Shown one piece after another: positions 25,844 to 33,296 of a stretch of DNA of 39,913 bases. The position numbers and the translations under genes are program-made. The notes under the pieces are model-generated. The model did not search any database, was not told the DNA's origin, and saw only the letters and a list, made by a program, of their open reading frames with translations. This DNA is from Candidatus Roizmanbacteria bacterium CG02_land_8_20_14_3_00_36_15. Its GTDB lineage: Bacteria > Patescibacteriota > Microgenomatia > UBA1406 > GWC2-37-13. The DNA lies in NCBI GenBank assembly GCA_002780795.1, contig PEUF01000055.1, forward strand, positions 1-39,913, given 5' to 3'. Every line of letters begins with the position of its first letter. Position 1 is the first letter of the stretch.

Positions 25844-26528
25844 TTACTATCTGATCAAGTTGGCTAAAGAGAACGTCGTTTATCTTATCTCTTGGGTAAT
25901 AATATTTTTTATAATCTTTATCTGCGCTATCTTGTTTTCTAATAAATTTTTATCAATTAATCAAAAAATTAATCAAACTAAAACTGAAGCTTCCGGATTG
26001 AAAGAAAAAGCAGACTTAGTTAATTATAAAGAGGAAATTATTAATGAGGGTATTAACTTGGATGAGGTTAACAAAGTTTTTACGCGGTTAATTCCAAACG
26101 AAGAAGACTTTTTTTCAATAATTGTCGCCCTGGACACAATTTCAAAAAAAACTAATTTTATAATTACTGGTTACTCTATTAATCTTCAGACAACAAATAA
26201 AAATAAACTGGCCCTTACCATAGGGGGAGCTGGTGACAATGAAGCGTTTTTTAATTTCTTAAGAGATTACCGATATGTTGGCGGTCGATTAATAACCATT
26301 GACAAGATTAACTATAATACCACCACCTTTGCTCAGACACAACTGGGCGTAAATTTCTATAACGGTAACGAATCAAAATCAACCCTGATTACAGCTGCTA
26401 AGTTGAGCCAGGCCGATAAGAAATTGATTAAAGAAATTCTCAATAAAGTTACCTTAGAACTTAAAGGCGGTGACGAAGATAAAAGTGCCTCTAGTTCTGC
26501 TTATTCGATAAAGAATAATCCTTTCTAA
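25827..26528 (+). CDS. pilO: Type IV pilus assembly protein PilO-like
   Basis: A 233-residue protein with one membrane helix (about 15-40), a coiled coil (LSINQKINQTKTEASGLKEK) and a ferredoxin-like domain containing LIPNEEDFFSIIVALDTISK, a typical PilO pattern. It partners PilN in the periplasm-equivalent space. Assignment is by topology and order pilM-pilN-pilO. The C-terminal tail is Ser/Lys-rich and low in complexity. Its stop overlaps the convergent rpsP gene by 4 bp. Confidence 0.8.
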   Translation: MKPKINYYLIKLAKENVVYLISWVIIFFIIFICAILFSNKFLSINQKINQTKTEASGLKEKADLVNYKEEIINEGINLDEVNKVFTRLIPNEEDFFSIIVALDTISKKTNFIITGYSINLQTTNKNKLALTIGGAGDNEAFFNFLRDYRYVGGRLITIDKINYNTTTFAQTQLGVNFYNGNESKSTLITAAKLSQADKKLIKEILNKVTLELKGGDEDKSASSSAYSIKNNPF

Positions 26529-26788
26529 GAAACAGCCACCCGTTCCCGACCGCTTCGGTCGGTCTTTAGAAGTTTTTGCAGACCTTCGCTGACGACCGCT
26601 CCTTTTTTAAGCCATTGTTTTAATTTTTCCTCGTCAATATTTATGACGGCCGGATCAACATTTGGATTGTAAAAGCCTAATTTATCAATATAACTACCGT
26701 TTCTTTTTTTTCTTTTATCCATGACCACAATTCGATATGTGGCATATTTTTTTTTTCCGGTTCGGGCTAATTTTATCGATGCTGACAT
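26525..26788 (-). CDS. rpsP: 30S ribosomal protein S16
   Basis: An 87-residue S16 homologue. The N-terminal IKLARTGKKKYATYRIVVMD and DKRKKRNGSYIDKLGFYNP are the family signature. It binds 16S rRNA helices 15 and 17 during small-subunit assembly. The C-terminal codons contain a 7-bp hairpin (26546-26562). It has its own TATAAT 6 nt before the ATG and lies 12 nt after rnc. The usual rpsP partners rimM and trmD are not adjacent. Confidence 0.95.
   Translation of the reverse strand: MSASIKLARTGKKKYATYRIVVMDKRKKRNGSYIDKLGFYNPNVDPAVINIDEEKLKQWLKKGAVVSEGLQKLLKTDRSGRERVAVS
26546..26562. repeat. Hairpin inside the rpsP 3' coding end
   Basis: CCGACCG (26546-26552), loop CTT, and CGGTCGG (26556-26562) form a perfect GC-rich stem just beyond the convergent pilO stop. 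It is coding for rpsP and could also slow or end plus-strand transcripts from pilMNO, though only a short T-rich stretch follows. Confidence 0.45.
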
Positions 26789-26794
26789 TTATAA

Positions 26795-26800
26795 ATTATA
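26795..26800 (-). promoter_or_regulatory. -10 box of rpsP
   Basis: On the minus strand TATAAT (26800-26795) is followed by 6 nt and the rpsP ATG at 26788. It lies directly after the rnc stop codon. No convincing -35 is seen. Confidence 0.5.
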
Positions 26801-27499
26801 TCAAATTTTATTTTTGTTGAGGACTATTTTAGCCGCCTTTTCTTCTGCATCTTTTTTTGATTTACCAGAAGCAACAGCCAGTTTTTTATTTTTAATTGAA
26901 ACCTGGATGGTAAAGGTTTTGTCATGTTCCGGGCCGGTCGTTTTAATTAACTGATAGACGGGAACAACTTTAAACCTGGCTTGAGAAATTTCCTGCAGTC
27001 TGGTTTTCGGAGCGAGGTAAAGTTTCTTACTGATAATTAAATCAAGTTTATCTTTAAATAAATGATCAATGACAAACTGATAAGCTCTATCAAAACCGAA
27101 CTCGATAAAAATTCCGGCTATCAACGCCTCAAAACAATCAGCTAAAATATTGATATTGTTGCGCCCGCCACTTTTATATTCCCCTTTTGAAAGATATAAA
27201 TAATTACCTAAATCCAGTTTTTTAGAAGCGAGAGTAAGACTTTCAGTACAGACTATAGCGGCTTTTATATCGGTGTAATCCCCTTCTTTCAGTTGTGGAT
27301 AGTTTTTATACAAATAGATTGAGGTAATGAGAGACAGAACACTGTCTCCAAGAAATTCTAATTTTTCGTTAGAAGGGAGATGATAGCGCTTATGTTCATT
27401 TAAATAGGACCGGTGAATAAAAACATTTTCAAACAACTCCCTGTTACGAAAATGTAAATTTAACGACTTTTCTAGATTGGTCAATTCATTATTAGCCAT
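26801..27499 (-). CDS. rnc: Ribonuclease III
   Basis: A 232-residue RNase III. The catalytic domain includes the signature NEKLEFLGDSVLSL near residue 43, with Glu and Asp metal ligands, and ADCFEALIAGIFIEFGF near 115 with the second Asp/Glu pair. The C-terminal double-stranded-RNA-binding domain begins near 160 and ends ASGKSKKDAEEKAAKIVL. It cleaves rRNA precursors and structured RNAs, so the hairpins flanking the 16S gene are plausible substrates. It lies 15 nt after nusB. Confidence 0.96.
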   Translation of the reverse strand: MANNELTNLEKSLNLHFRNRELFENVFIHRSYLNEHKRYHLPSNEKLEFLGDSVLSLITSIYLYKNYPQLKEGDYTDIKAAIVCTESLTLASKKLDLGNYLYLSKGEYKSGGRNNINILADCFEALIAGIFIEFGFDRAYQFVIDHLFKDKLDLIISKKLYLAPKTRLQEISQARFKVVPVYQLIKTTGPEHDKTFTIQVSIKNKKLAVASGKSKKDAEEKAAKIVLNKNKI

Positions 27500-27514
27500 G
27501 GAATTTATATGATT

Positions 27515-27886
27515 TTAAGTTGAAATTTTTGCTTGTTCATCAAGAATCTTTCCCAAAACCGCGTTGACAAAGGCAAATGATCGTTCAGCCGAGAGTTCCT
27601 TAGCGAGCTCGATTGCTTCGTTGACAACAACCTTAACCGGCAATTTCTTCTGGTATTTTAGCTCAAAAATCGCCCAACGGAGGATGGCCAGGTCGGTTTT
27701 GACAATTCTTTTAACCGGAAATTTCGACGCATATTTAACAATAAGACTGTCTATATCGTCAATTTTTTTAATAATTGCTAAAGTATCTTTTTCATTTTTG
27801 TAAGGAAAATTGTTTTTTTTAACAGAGAAACTGGAAGCATACAAATTTTGAATTATTTTTATTCTCTTTTGATGGCGTACGTCCAT
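27515..27886 (-). CDS. nusB: Transcription antitermination factor NusB
   Basis: A 123-residue all-helical NusB, slightly shorter than the usual 130-140. Recognisable segments: N-terminal RHQKRIKIIQNLYA, VKRIVKTDLAILRWAIFEL, VVVNEAIELAKELSAERSFA and FVNAVLGKI. With NusE it binds boxA RNA and supports rRNA transcription. It lies between rpmF (24-nt gap) and rnc (15-nt gap) in one minus-strand run. Confidence 0.93.
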   Translation of the reverse strand: MDVRHQKRIKIIQNLYASSFSVKKNNFPYKNEKDTLAIIKKIDDIDSLIVKYASKFPVKRIVKTDLAILRWAIFELKYQKKLPVKVVVNEAIELAKELSAERSFAFVNAVLGKILDEQAKIST

Positions 27887-27910
27887 AATATATCAAAAAT
27901 CAAAGACAAA

Positions 27911-28060
27911 CTATTTTTTACAATACCCGCAAAGTTTATGAGGCAACATTAATTTACCACAGTTGCCACATTTTACGAGTTTAGGAAAGTTTATTAACCT
28001 TGTTTTCATTCGCTTACCTTTGCGTTGGGTAGAATGTCTATGTTTAGGTAAAGGAGCCAT
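27911..28060 (-). CDS. rpmF: 50S ribosomal protein L32
   Basis: A 49-residue protein. It starts MAPLPKHRHSTQRKGKR, the typical basic L32 N-terminus, and has a zinc ribbon with two CxxC pairs (CGNCGKLMLPHKLCGYC) near residues 31-47. It is easily missed because of its size. It starts the rpmF-nusB-rnc run and has a TTGATA/16/TATTAT promoter ending 8 nt before the ATG. Confidence 0.95.
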   Translation of the reverse strand: MAPLPKHRHSTQRKGKRMKTRLINFPKLVKCGNCGKLMLPHKLCGYCKK

Positions 28061-28068
28061 AGTGATAA

Positions 28069-28096
28069 ATAATAAATTTTAAATAATAAATATCAA
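28069..28096 (-). promoter_or_regulatory. Leaderless-type promoter of rpmF
   Basis: On the minus strand -35 TTGATA (28096-28091), a 16-nt spacer and -10 TATTAT (28074-28069) are followed by 8 nt and the rpmF ATG at 28060. Confidence 0.6.
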
Positions 28097-28195
28097 TTCA
28101 ATTAAATAATTATAACATAAATTTTTATTCTTTTTTTCCTTTTTTCTTAACTCAATTTTATACCGATCAAACGTTTCCATAATGTAGGTTTTAAC

Positions 28196-30319
28196 TTAAT
28201 TATTAGCGACAGTGTTCACTTGATAGTTCTTAATTCGTTGATTGAGAAGTTTACATTGGTCTGTTTTATAATGGGACAGAAAATAATCAACGGCCGACCT
28301 GGTTTTGTTAATTAACTGAAAATCAGTTAACGAGGCAATTTTGAGGTTAAGATAGCCATGCTGTTTTGTCCCATAGATGTTGCCCGGACCTCTGATTTCC
28401 AAATCTTTTTCCGCTAACCGTTGCCCATCCTGATTTTTGACAAAGAAGTCGAGACGCTGGCGATTCTTTAGTTCCTCACTTTCAGTGAATAAAAAACAGT
28501 ATGATTGTTTTTTACCTCGACCAACGCGGCCACGCAATTGATGAAGTTGAGCTAATCCAAAACGTTCGGCGCCTTCGATTATCATGATGGTAGCATTTTC
28601 AATATCGACACCAACCTCGACCACCGGCGTGGTTACCAAAATATCAAAGAGATGATTTTTAAAATCAATCATAATTTGTTCTTTATCTTTCGATTTGAGT
28701 TGACCGTGTAGTAAGCCAAGACGAAACTCGGAAAAGATTTTTTTTAGAGTCTGAAATTCTTTTTTAGCGGCTTTAACGGATTTCATAGTTTCACTTTGGG
28801 ACTCATCAATTAAAGGACAGACAATAAAAACTTGAGATTTAAAACTGGAAAGTTGGGACTTGATCCACTGATAGCAAGCATGTCTTTTTGATTTTGAAAC
28901 AAAAAAAGTTTTTACCGGCAGCCGGCCAACAGGCATTTCGTCGATGAGAGAAAGATCAAGTTCACCATATAAAGTTAAAGCTATGGTTCGCGGAATAGGG
29001 GTAGCGGTCATGGTTAAAAGGTGAGGATTGATGCCTTGATTCTTTAAAGCGGCTCGTTGGGCGACGCCAAAACGGTGTTGTTCATCGACGATGACTAATC
29101 CAACTTTTTCAAAAGATCTTTTTTTAGCAATTAAGGCGTGAGTGCCGATAATAATGTCGAAGCTAGAAACTAGATGTTGGAAACTGGAAGCAGGTTTGGA
29201 GGTGGGAAACTGGAAGCTGGAAATTTTTTGTGAGCTGGTAATAAGAGTAATTTTAGGATTTATAATTTCGGATTTTTTAAATAAATTAGTAATAGTATGA
29301 TAGTGTTGTTGGGCTAATATCTGCGTTGGCGCCATTAAAAGGGATTGATAGCCGTTTAAGTAAGTTAAATAACAAGCTAAAGCGGCAACGACGGTTTTTC
29401 CCGAACCGACTTCACCCTGTAAAAATCTGTTCATAGGAGTAGTTTTTAAAATGTCTGACCTGATTTCACCCCAGACGCGTTTCTGAGCACGGGTTAATTT
29501 AAAAGGTAGATTTTCGACGAAATCTTGTAGGTAGCGGTCGTGGCCACTCCCTGCGGTAAAGCGATTGCCGACTTTTTCTTTTTTCCACTCTTTCTTGACC
29601 AGTTGCGATGACAGTTGAATCAAAAATAATTCGTCAAAAGCCAATCTTTCTCTTGCTTTTTGAGCTAATTCTTTTGACTTGGGAAAGTGAATATTTTGAT
29701 AAGCGCTCAACTCATCAATCAAATTATTATAAATAGTTATTTTTGAGGGAAGAAACTCCTCCAAACAACTTTGGATACGATCATAATCAAAATGGTAAAG
29801 CAGATAGAAAATTTTTTCACGGATAGTTCTTGATGACAATCCCCTTATCTCAGGATAGACCGGTACAAGCCTGCCGGTATGGATCAAGTGATCACGATTG
29901 GCAATTTCATAAATTTTAGGTTCCATCACCATTTTTTGGCCAAATAGTTTCACCTCACCGGCGACACTTATTGACAGCCCTTTTTTAAGTAAGCGCATAA
30001 GATAGGGTTGGTTATAAAAAATAAGTTGCATCATGCCGGTTTCATCAGCAATTTTGAAATTTTGGATACGCAAACCCCGTTTACTAATTTGAAATTTAGC
30101 TTCGGTGATTTTTCCTTTGATAGTCACCGTCTCAGCGGGCTGGATTCTATTGATAGATGAAATCAAAGAATAATCTTCATATCGAAAAGGAAAATAGTTT
30201 AAAAGATCGAAGTAGGTTTTAATCTCAAGAAATTTTAACCGGCGAATGGTAAGAGGACTAGTATTCGGTAGTTTTTCAATCGGAGAGTTTATTACTTCAT
30301 TTTCCATGATAAACATCAT
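28196..30319 (-). CDS. recG: ATP-dependent DNA helicase RecG
   Basis: A 707-residue RecG that remodels stalled replication forks and Holliday junctions. The wedge OB-fold occupies about residues 55-150 (GKITEAKF ... GEVKLFGQKMVMEP). The helicase core has Walker A GEVGSGKT near 300, DEQHRFGV near 412, MTATPIPRT near 436 and QLRGRVGRGKKQ near 597. Its start directly follows the stop of a 37-codon gene. ATGs at 30316 and 30307 are alternatives. Residues about 364-386 (SFQFPTSKPASSFQHLVSSF) are encoded by tandem-repeat DNA inserted in frame. Confidence 0.95.
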   Translation of the reverse strand: MMFIMENEVINSPIEKLPNTSPLTIRRLKFLEIKTYFDLLNYFPFRYEDYSLISSINRIQPAETVTIKGKITEAKFQISKRGLRIQNFKIADETGMMQLIFYNQPYLMRLLKKGLSISVAGEVKLFGQKMVMEPKIYEIANRDHLIHTGRLVPVYPEIRGLSSRTIREKIFYLLYHFDYDRIQSCLEEFLPSKITIYNNLIDELSAYQNIHFPKSKELAQKARERLAFDELFLIQLSSQLVKKEWKKEKVGNRFTAGSGHDRYLQDFVENLPFKLTRAQKRVWGEIRSDILKTTPMNRFLQGEVGSGKTVVAALACYLTYLNGYQSLLMAPTQILAQQHYHTITNLFKKSEIINPKITLITSSQKISSFQFPTSKPASSFQHLVSSFDIIIGTHALIAKKRSFEKVGLVIVDEQHRFGVAQRAALKNQGINPHLLTMTATPIPRTIALTLYGELDLSLIDEMPVGRLPVKTFFVSKSKRHACYQWIKSQLSSFKSQVFIVCPLIDESQSETMKSVKAAKKEFQTLKKIFSEFRLGLLHGQLKSKDKEQIMIDFKNHLFDILVTTPVVEVGVDIENATIMIIEGAERFGLAQLHQLRGRVGRGKKQSYCFLFTESEELKNRQRLDFFVKNQDGQRLAEKDLEIRGPGNIYGTKQHGYLNLKIASLTDFQLINKTRSAVDYFLSHYKTDQCKLLNQRIKNYQVNTVANN

Positions 30320-30433
30320 TTACCTAATAAATAAAAGTGGTGCCAGTGAAGAAAGAATCAAAAGGACTGACGATACGATGACAATAATTTTCCACACCTC
30401 GTCTCTTTTAATCTTTTTCCCAAATAGTTTCAT
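30320..30433 (-). CDS. Small single-helix membrane protein upstream of recG
   Basis: A 37-residue reading frame: MKLFGKKIKRDEVWK, then a hydrophobic helix (IIVIVSSVLLILSSLAPLLF) and IR. Its TAA is immediately followed by the recG ATG, so the two are probably translationally coupled. A TATAAT box ends 6 nt before its ATG, meaning this micro-gene would be the first cistron of the recG mRNA. The positively charged N-terminus predicts an inside-facing start. The function is unknown; it could be a real small membrane protein or a translated leader. Confidence 0.55.
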   Translation of the reverse strand: MKLFGKKIKRDEVWKIIVIVSSVLLILSSLAPLLFIR

Positions 30434-30439
30434 ATTCTA

Positions 30440-30445
30440 ATTATA
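30440..30445 (-). promoter_or_regulatory. -10 box for the micro-gene/recG unit
   Basis: On the minus strand TATAAT (30445-30440) is followed by 6 nt and the ATG at 30433. The upstream 17 nt are T-rich with no clear -35. Confidence 0.5.
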
Positions 30446-30489
30446 AAAAAAATTATTTAATTTAGTGAGGTATTTAGTGAGCACAAGTT

Positions 30490-30561
30490 GCGTAAAACGC
30501 TTCGTCAGGTACTATACAGTACCTGACTTCGCTAGATTCTTCCAGGCGTCCTTCCGAAGTC
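30490..30561. repeat. Intergenic hairpin cluster with 24-bp palindrome
   Basis: GCGT-AAA-ACGC (30490-30500) precedes a palindrome at 30504-30527 (GTCAGGTACT, loop ATAC, AGTACCTGAC). The last GAC of that stem also starts GACTTCG (30525-30531), which can pair with CGAAGTC (30555-30561), so the two folds compete. The cluster lies between divergent recG and the penicillin-binding protein gene, upstream of the latter's promoter. Confidence 0.6.
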
Positions 30562-30597
30562 TTGACGTAGTAGGATGGACTTTATGAACATTCTTGC

Positions 30598-30603
30598 TAT
30601 AAT
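30598..30603 (+). promoter_or_regulatory. -10 box of the penicillin-binding protein gene
   Basis: TATAAT at 30598-30603 is followed by 6 nt and the ATG at 30610. TGGACT at 30576-30581, 16 nt upstream, is a possible -35. Confidence 0.55.
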
Positions 30604-30609
30604 TTTCTT

Positions 30610-33171
30610 ATGTATCATTCTCGCCGACTAAGAATCAGAAATAGTTATCTACGACAAAGACTGATCACTAAAGGCTTGATTTTTGTTACCGGAGCCATTG
30701 TCGTCGGTTTTATTTTTTCCTTCCTGCTTTTTGCCTGGTATGCTAAAGACCTGCCATCTCCCTCAAAATTATCGCAAACGACCGGCAACTCCACTGTTTT
30801 TCTTGATCGCGACGGAAAAGTTCTTTTTGATCTTTATAAAGATAAAAATAGAATGCCGGTTTCAATAGACCAGATTCCCCCATCCCTAAAAGAGGCAACG
30901 ATTGCCATCGAAGATAAAGATTTTTATAAACATCAAGGAATCTCACAGTTTGGTATTCTCAGAGCTTTGTTCAATATTCTTTTAGGACGAGGGTTACAAG
31001 GCGGTTCAACTATCACTCAGCAATTAATAAAAAACGTTCTCCTTACTTCTCATCGCACCATCTCACGTAAAATTCAGGAAATGATTCTTGCTTTTGAGGT
31101 AGAAAGACGTTATAAAAAAGACGAAATACTATTAATGTATTTAAATGAATCTCCTTATGGTGGATCTTTTTGGGGAGTAGGGACGGCCGCTAAGGGATAT
31201 TTTGGTAAGGAGGTTAAGGATCTGAATCTGGTTGAGTCGGCCATATTGGCTGGTTTACCTCAAAGCCCTTCGGTTTATTCCCCGTTTATCGGAGAGAAAA
31301 ATACATGGAAAGAGAGGACTAAAAGTGTTCTACGCCGGATGAGAGAAGATGGATACATTACCAAGCTTCAAGAACAAGAAGGTCAGAAAACGGTCGATAA
31401 AATTAAATTTACTTCACCTAAGTTAGCGATTAATGCTCCGCACTTTGTTTTTTATGTAAAAAGTTTGTTGGAAAAAGAATACGGGGAAAAAATCATCGAC
31501 CAAGGTGTAAAAGTTAAAACGACCCTGGATTTAGATGTTCAAGAGATAATAGAAAAAATTGTTAAAGACGAAATTAGTAAACTTAAAGATTACCATGTAA
31601 CCAATGGGGCGGTTGTTGTTTTAGACTCCAAAACCGGAGAAATTTTAGCTATGGTTGGTTCATATGATTTTAATGATGATAAGTTTGGCAAGTTTAACGC
31701 CGTCTTGGGTTTACGTCAACCTGGATCGGCCATTAAACCAATTACCTATGCTTTAGCCTTTAAAAAAGGCTATACTCCCTCAACTGTGCTTTTAGACGTC
31801 AAGACAGAATTTAGTTCAGGCAGTTCCAATGATAAGCCCTATATTCCGGTTAATTATGATGGTAAGTTTAGAGGTCCGATGCAAATAAGGTTTACTTTAG
31901 GTAATTCGGAAAATATCCCGGCGGTAAAAATGTTAGCCATGGTTGGAGTCCACGATTTTCTACAAATCGCATATGATATGGGGTTAACCACCTTTTACCC
32001 GTCTGATGAAAGTTTGAACCGCTTTGGTTTATCTGTAACGCTTGGTGGTGGAGAAACAACGTTGCTTGACTTAACTTCCGCTTTTTCTGTTTTTGCCAAC
32101 AATGGATACAAAAACGAAATCTCCTCAATTTTGGAAATAGGTGACTTTCAAGGAAAAAAAATTTATAAAAAAGACGGCAGCCATCAGAAATCAATCATTT
32201 CTCCCGAAGTCGCTTTTCTAATCTCTCATATTCTATCGGACAATAATGCCCGTCTTGAAGTTTTTGGCCCGAATTCATATTTGAATATTCCCGGTCGGAC
32301 GGTGGCGGTCAAAACGGGGACAACCGATGACAAAAGAGACAACTGGGCGGTTGGTTATACGAAGTCGATAACCGTGGGGGTTTGGGTTGGTAATAACGAT
32401 AACAGTCCGATGAACACCAAGATTGCTTCGGGTGCGACCGGAGCCTCACCTATTTTTTATCAAGCGATGAGAGAATTACTTAACTTGACCGATGGAAAGC
32501 AAAAGAAATATAGTGACGGAATTAATGATAAGCCGGATAAAGTCAAAGCGTTGACAATTGATGCCTATCTTGGTGGTTTGCCAAAAGACGGTTATCCCAA
32601 CCGAGCCGAATACTTTATTGAAGGAACAGAGCCGAAAGATATTTCTCCTTTTTACAAAAAAATAAAAATTTCAAAAAATAATGGTAAACTAGCCAATGAT
32701 ATCGAGATAAAAAATGGACAGTATGATGAAAAAGAGTTTGTTGTTTTTACGGAGAATGATCCGGTGTCAACTGACGGGAGAAACCGTTGGCAAGAAGGAA
32801 TTGATGCTTGGGCTAAAGAACAAAGCGATGATAAGTTCAAACCACCGACAGAAACATCCGATGCTTCGGCTGAAGATATAGTTATTTCGATTAAAAATCC
32901 TTCCGGTCAACAGACAGTTAATTCTAATAATGTCGAAATCAAAGCGAAAATAACTAGTACTCCTAACATTAAAAATGTCAAAATTAAAATTAATGGATCT
33001 GAGGTAAAGTCTTTAGACGGGGATCGCGATGAGATTGACGAAACGATTAATTTATCAGATGGCGCTTATGAACTTCAGATAGTTGCTACGAACGAGAAAG
33101 ATAAATCGAGCGAGTCTACTCTTAAATTTGGTGTTAACAAACCGTGGGATTACTTGACACCGACGCCTTAA
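30610..33171 (+). CDS. Class A penicillin-binding protein (PBP1A-type)
   Basis: An 853-residue bifunctional peptidoglycan synthase. One membrane helix (about 22-45) is followed by the GT51 glycosyltransferase domain (EDKDFYKHQGI near 100, with the GGSTITQQLIKN motif near 136) and the transpeptidase domain with SxxK (PGSAIKP, Ser near 373), SxN (NSEN near 431) and KTGT (VKTGTTDDK near 567). The C-terminal tail (about 760-845) looks like an Ig-like domain (IVISIKNPSGQQTVNSN ...). The gene shows that the organism makes a cross-linked wall, in line with MreB. It is convergent with pheT. Confidence 0.94.
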   Translation: MYHSRRLRIRNSYLRQRLITKGLIFVTGAIVVGFIFSFLLFAWYAKDLPSPSKLSQTTGNSTVFLDRDGKVLFDLYKDKNRMPVSIDQIPPSLKEATIAIEDKDFYKHQGISQFGILRALFNILLGRGLQGGSTITQQLIKNVLLTSHRTISRKIQEMILAFEVERRYKKDEILLMYLNESPYGGSFWGVGTAAKGYFGKEVKDLNLVESAILAGLPQSPSVYSPFIGEKNTWKERTKSVLRRMREDGYITKLQEQEGQKTVDKIKFTSPKLAINAPHFVFYVKSLLEKEYGEKIIDQGVKVKTTLDLDVQEIIEKIVKDEISKLKDYHVTNGAVVVLDSKTGEILAMVGSYDFNDDKFGKFNAVLGLRQPGSAIKPITYALAFKKGYTPSTVLLDVKTEFSSGSSNDKPYIPVNYDGKFRGPMQIRFTLGNSENIPAVKMLAMVGVHDFLQIAYDMGLTTFYPSDESLNRFGLSVTLGGGETTLLDLTSAFSVFANNGYKNEISSILEIGDFQGKKIYKKDGSHQKSIISPEVAFLISHILSDNNARLEVFGPNSYLNIPGRTVAVKTGTTDDKRDNWAVGYTKSITVGVWVGNNDNSPMNTKIASGATGASPIFYQAMRELLNLTDGKQKKYSDGINDKPDKVKALTIDAYLGGLPKDGYPNRAEYFIEGTEPKDISPFYKKIKISKNNGKLANDIEIKNGQYDEKEFVVFTENDPVSTDGRNRWQEGIDAWAKEQSDDKFKPPTETSDASAEDIVISIKNPSGQQTVNSNNVEIKAKITSTPNIKNVKIKINGSEVKSLDGDRDEIDETINLSDGAYELQIVATNEKDKSSESTLKFGVNKPWDYLTPTP

Positions 33172-33238
33172 AAAATTTATGTGTCGTGAGTGAAAAGTGT
33201 CATCGAGAAGCGGATGGTGTTATTCAAAGCAGAGCCTC

Positions 33239-33262
33239 GTCAGGTACAGTACTGTACCTGAC
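33239..33262. repeat. Perfect 24-bp palindrome of the TCAGGTAC family
   Basis: GTCAGGTACAG and CTGTACCTGAC around a central TA form an 11-bp stem. Flanks (CTC before, CTCGTAGA after) resemble those of the copy at 30504-30527. It lies between the convergent penicillin-binding protein and pheT genes. There is no T-run, so it is not a standard terminator. Confidence 0.65.
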
Positions 33263-33296
33263 CTCGTAGAAGAAAAGAGTTCACGAACGACAGAAT

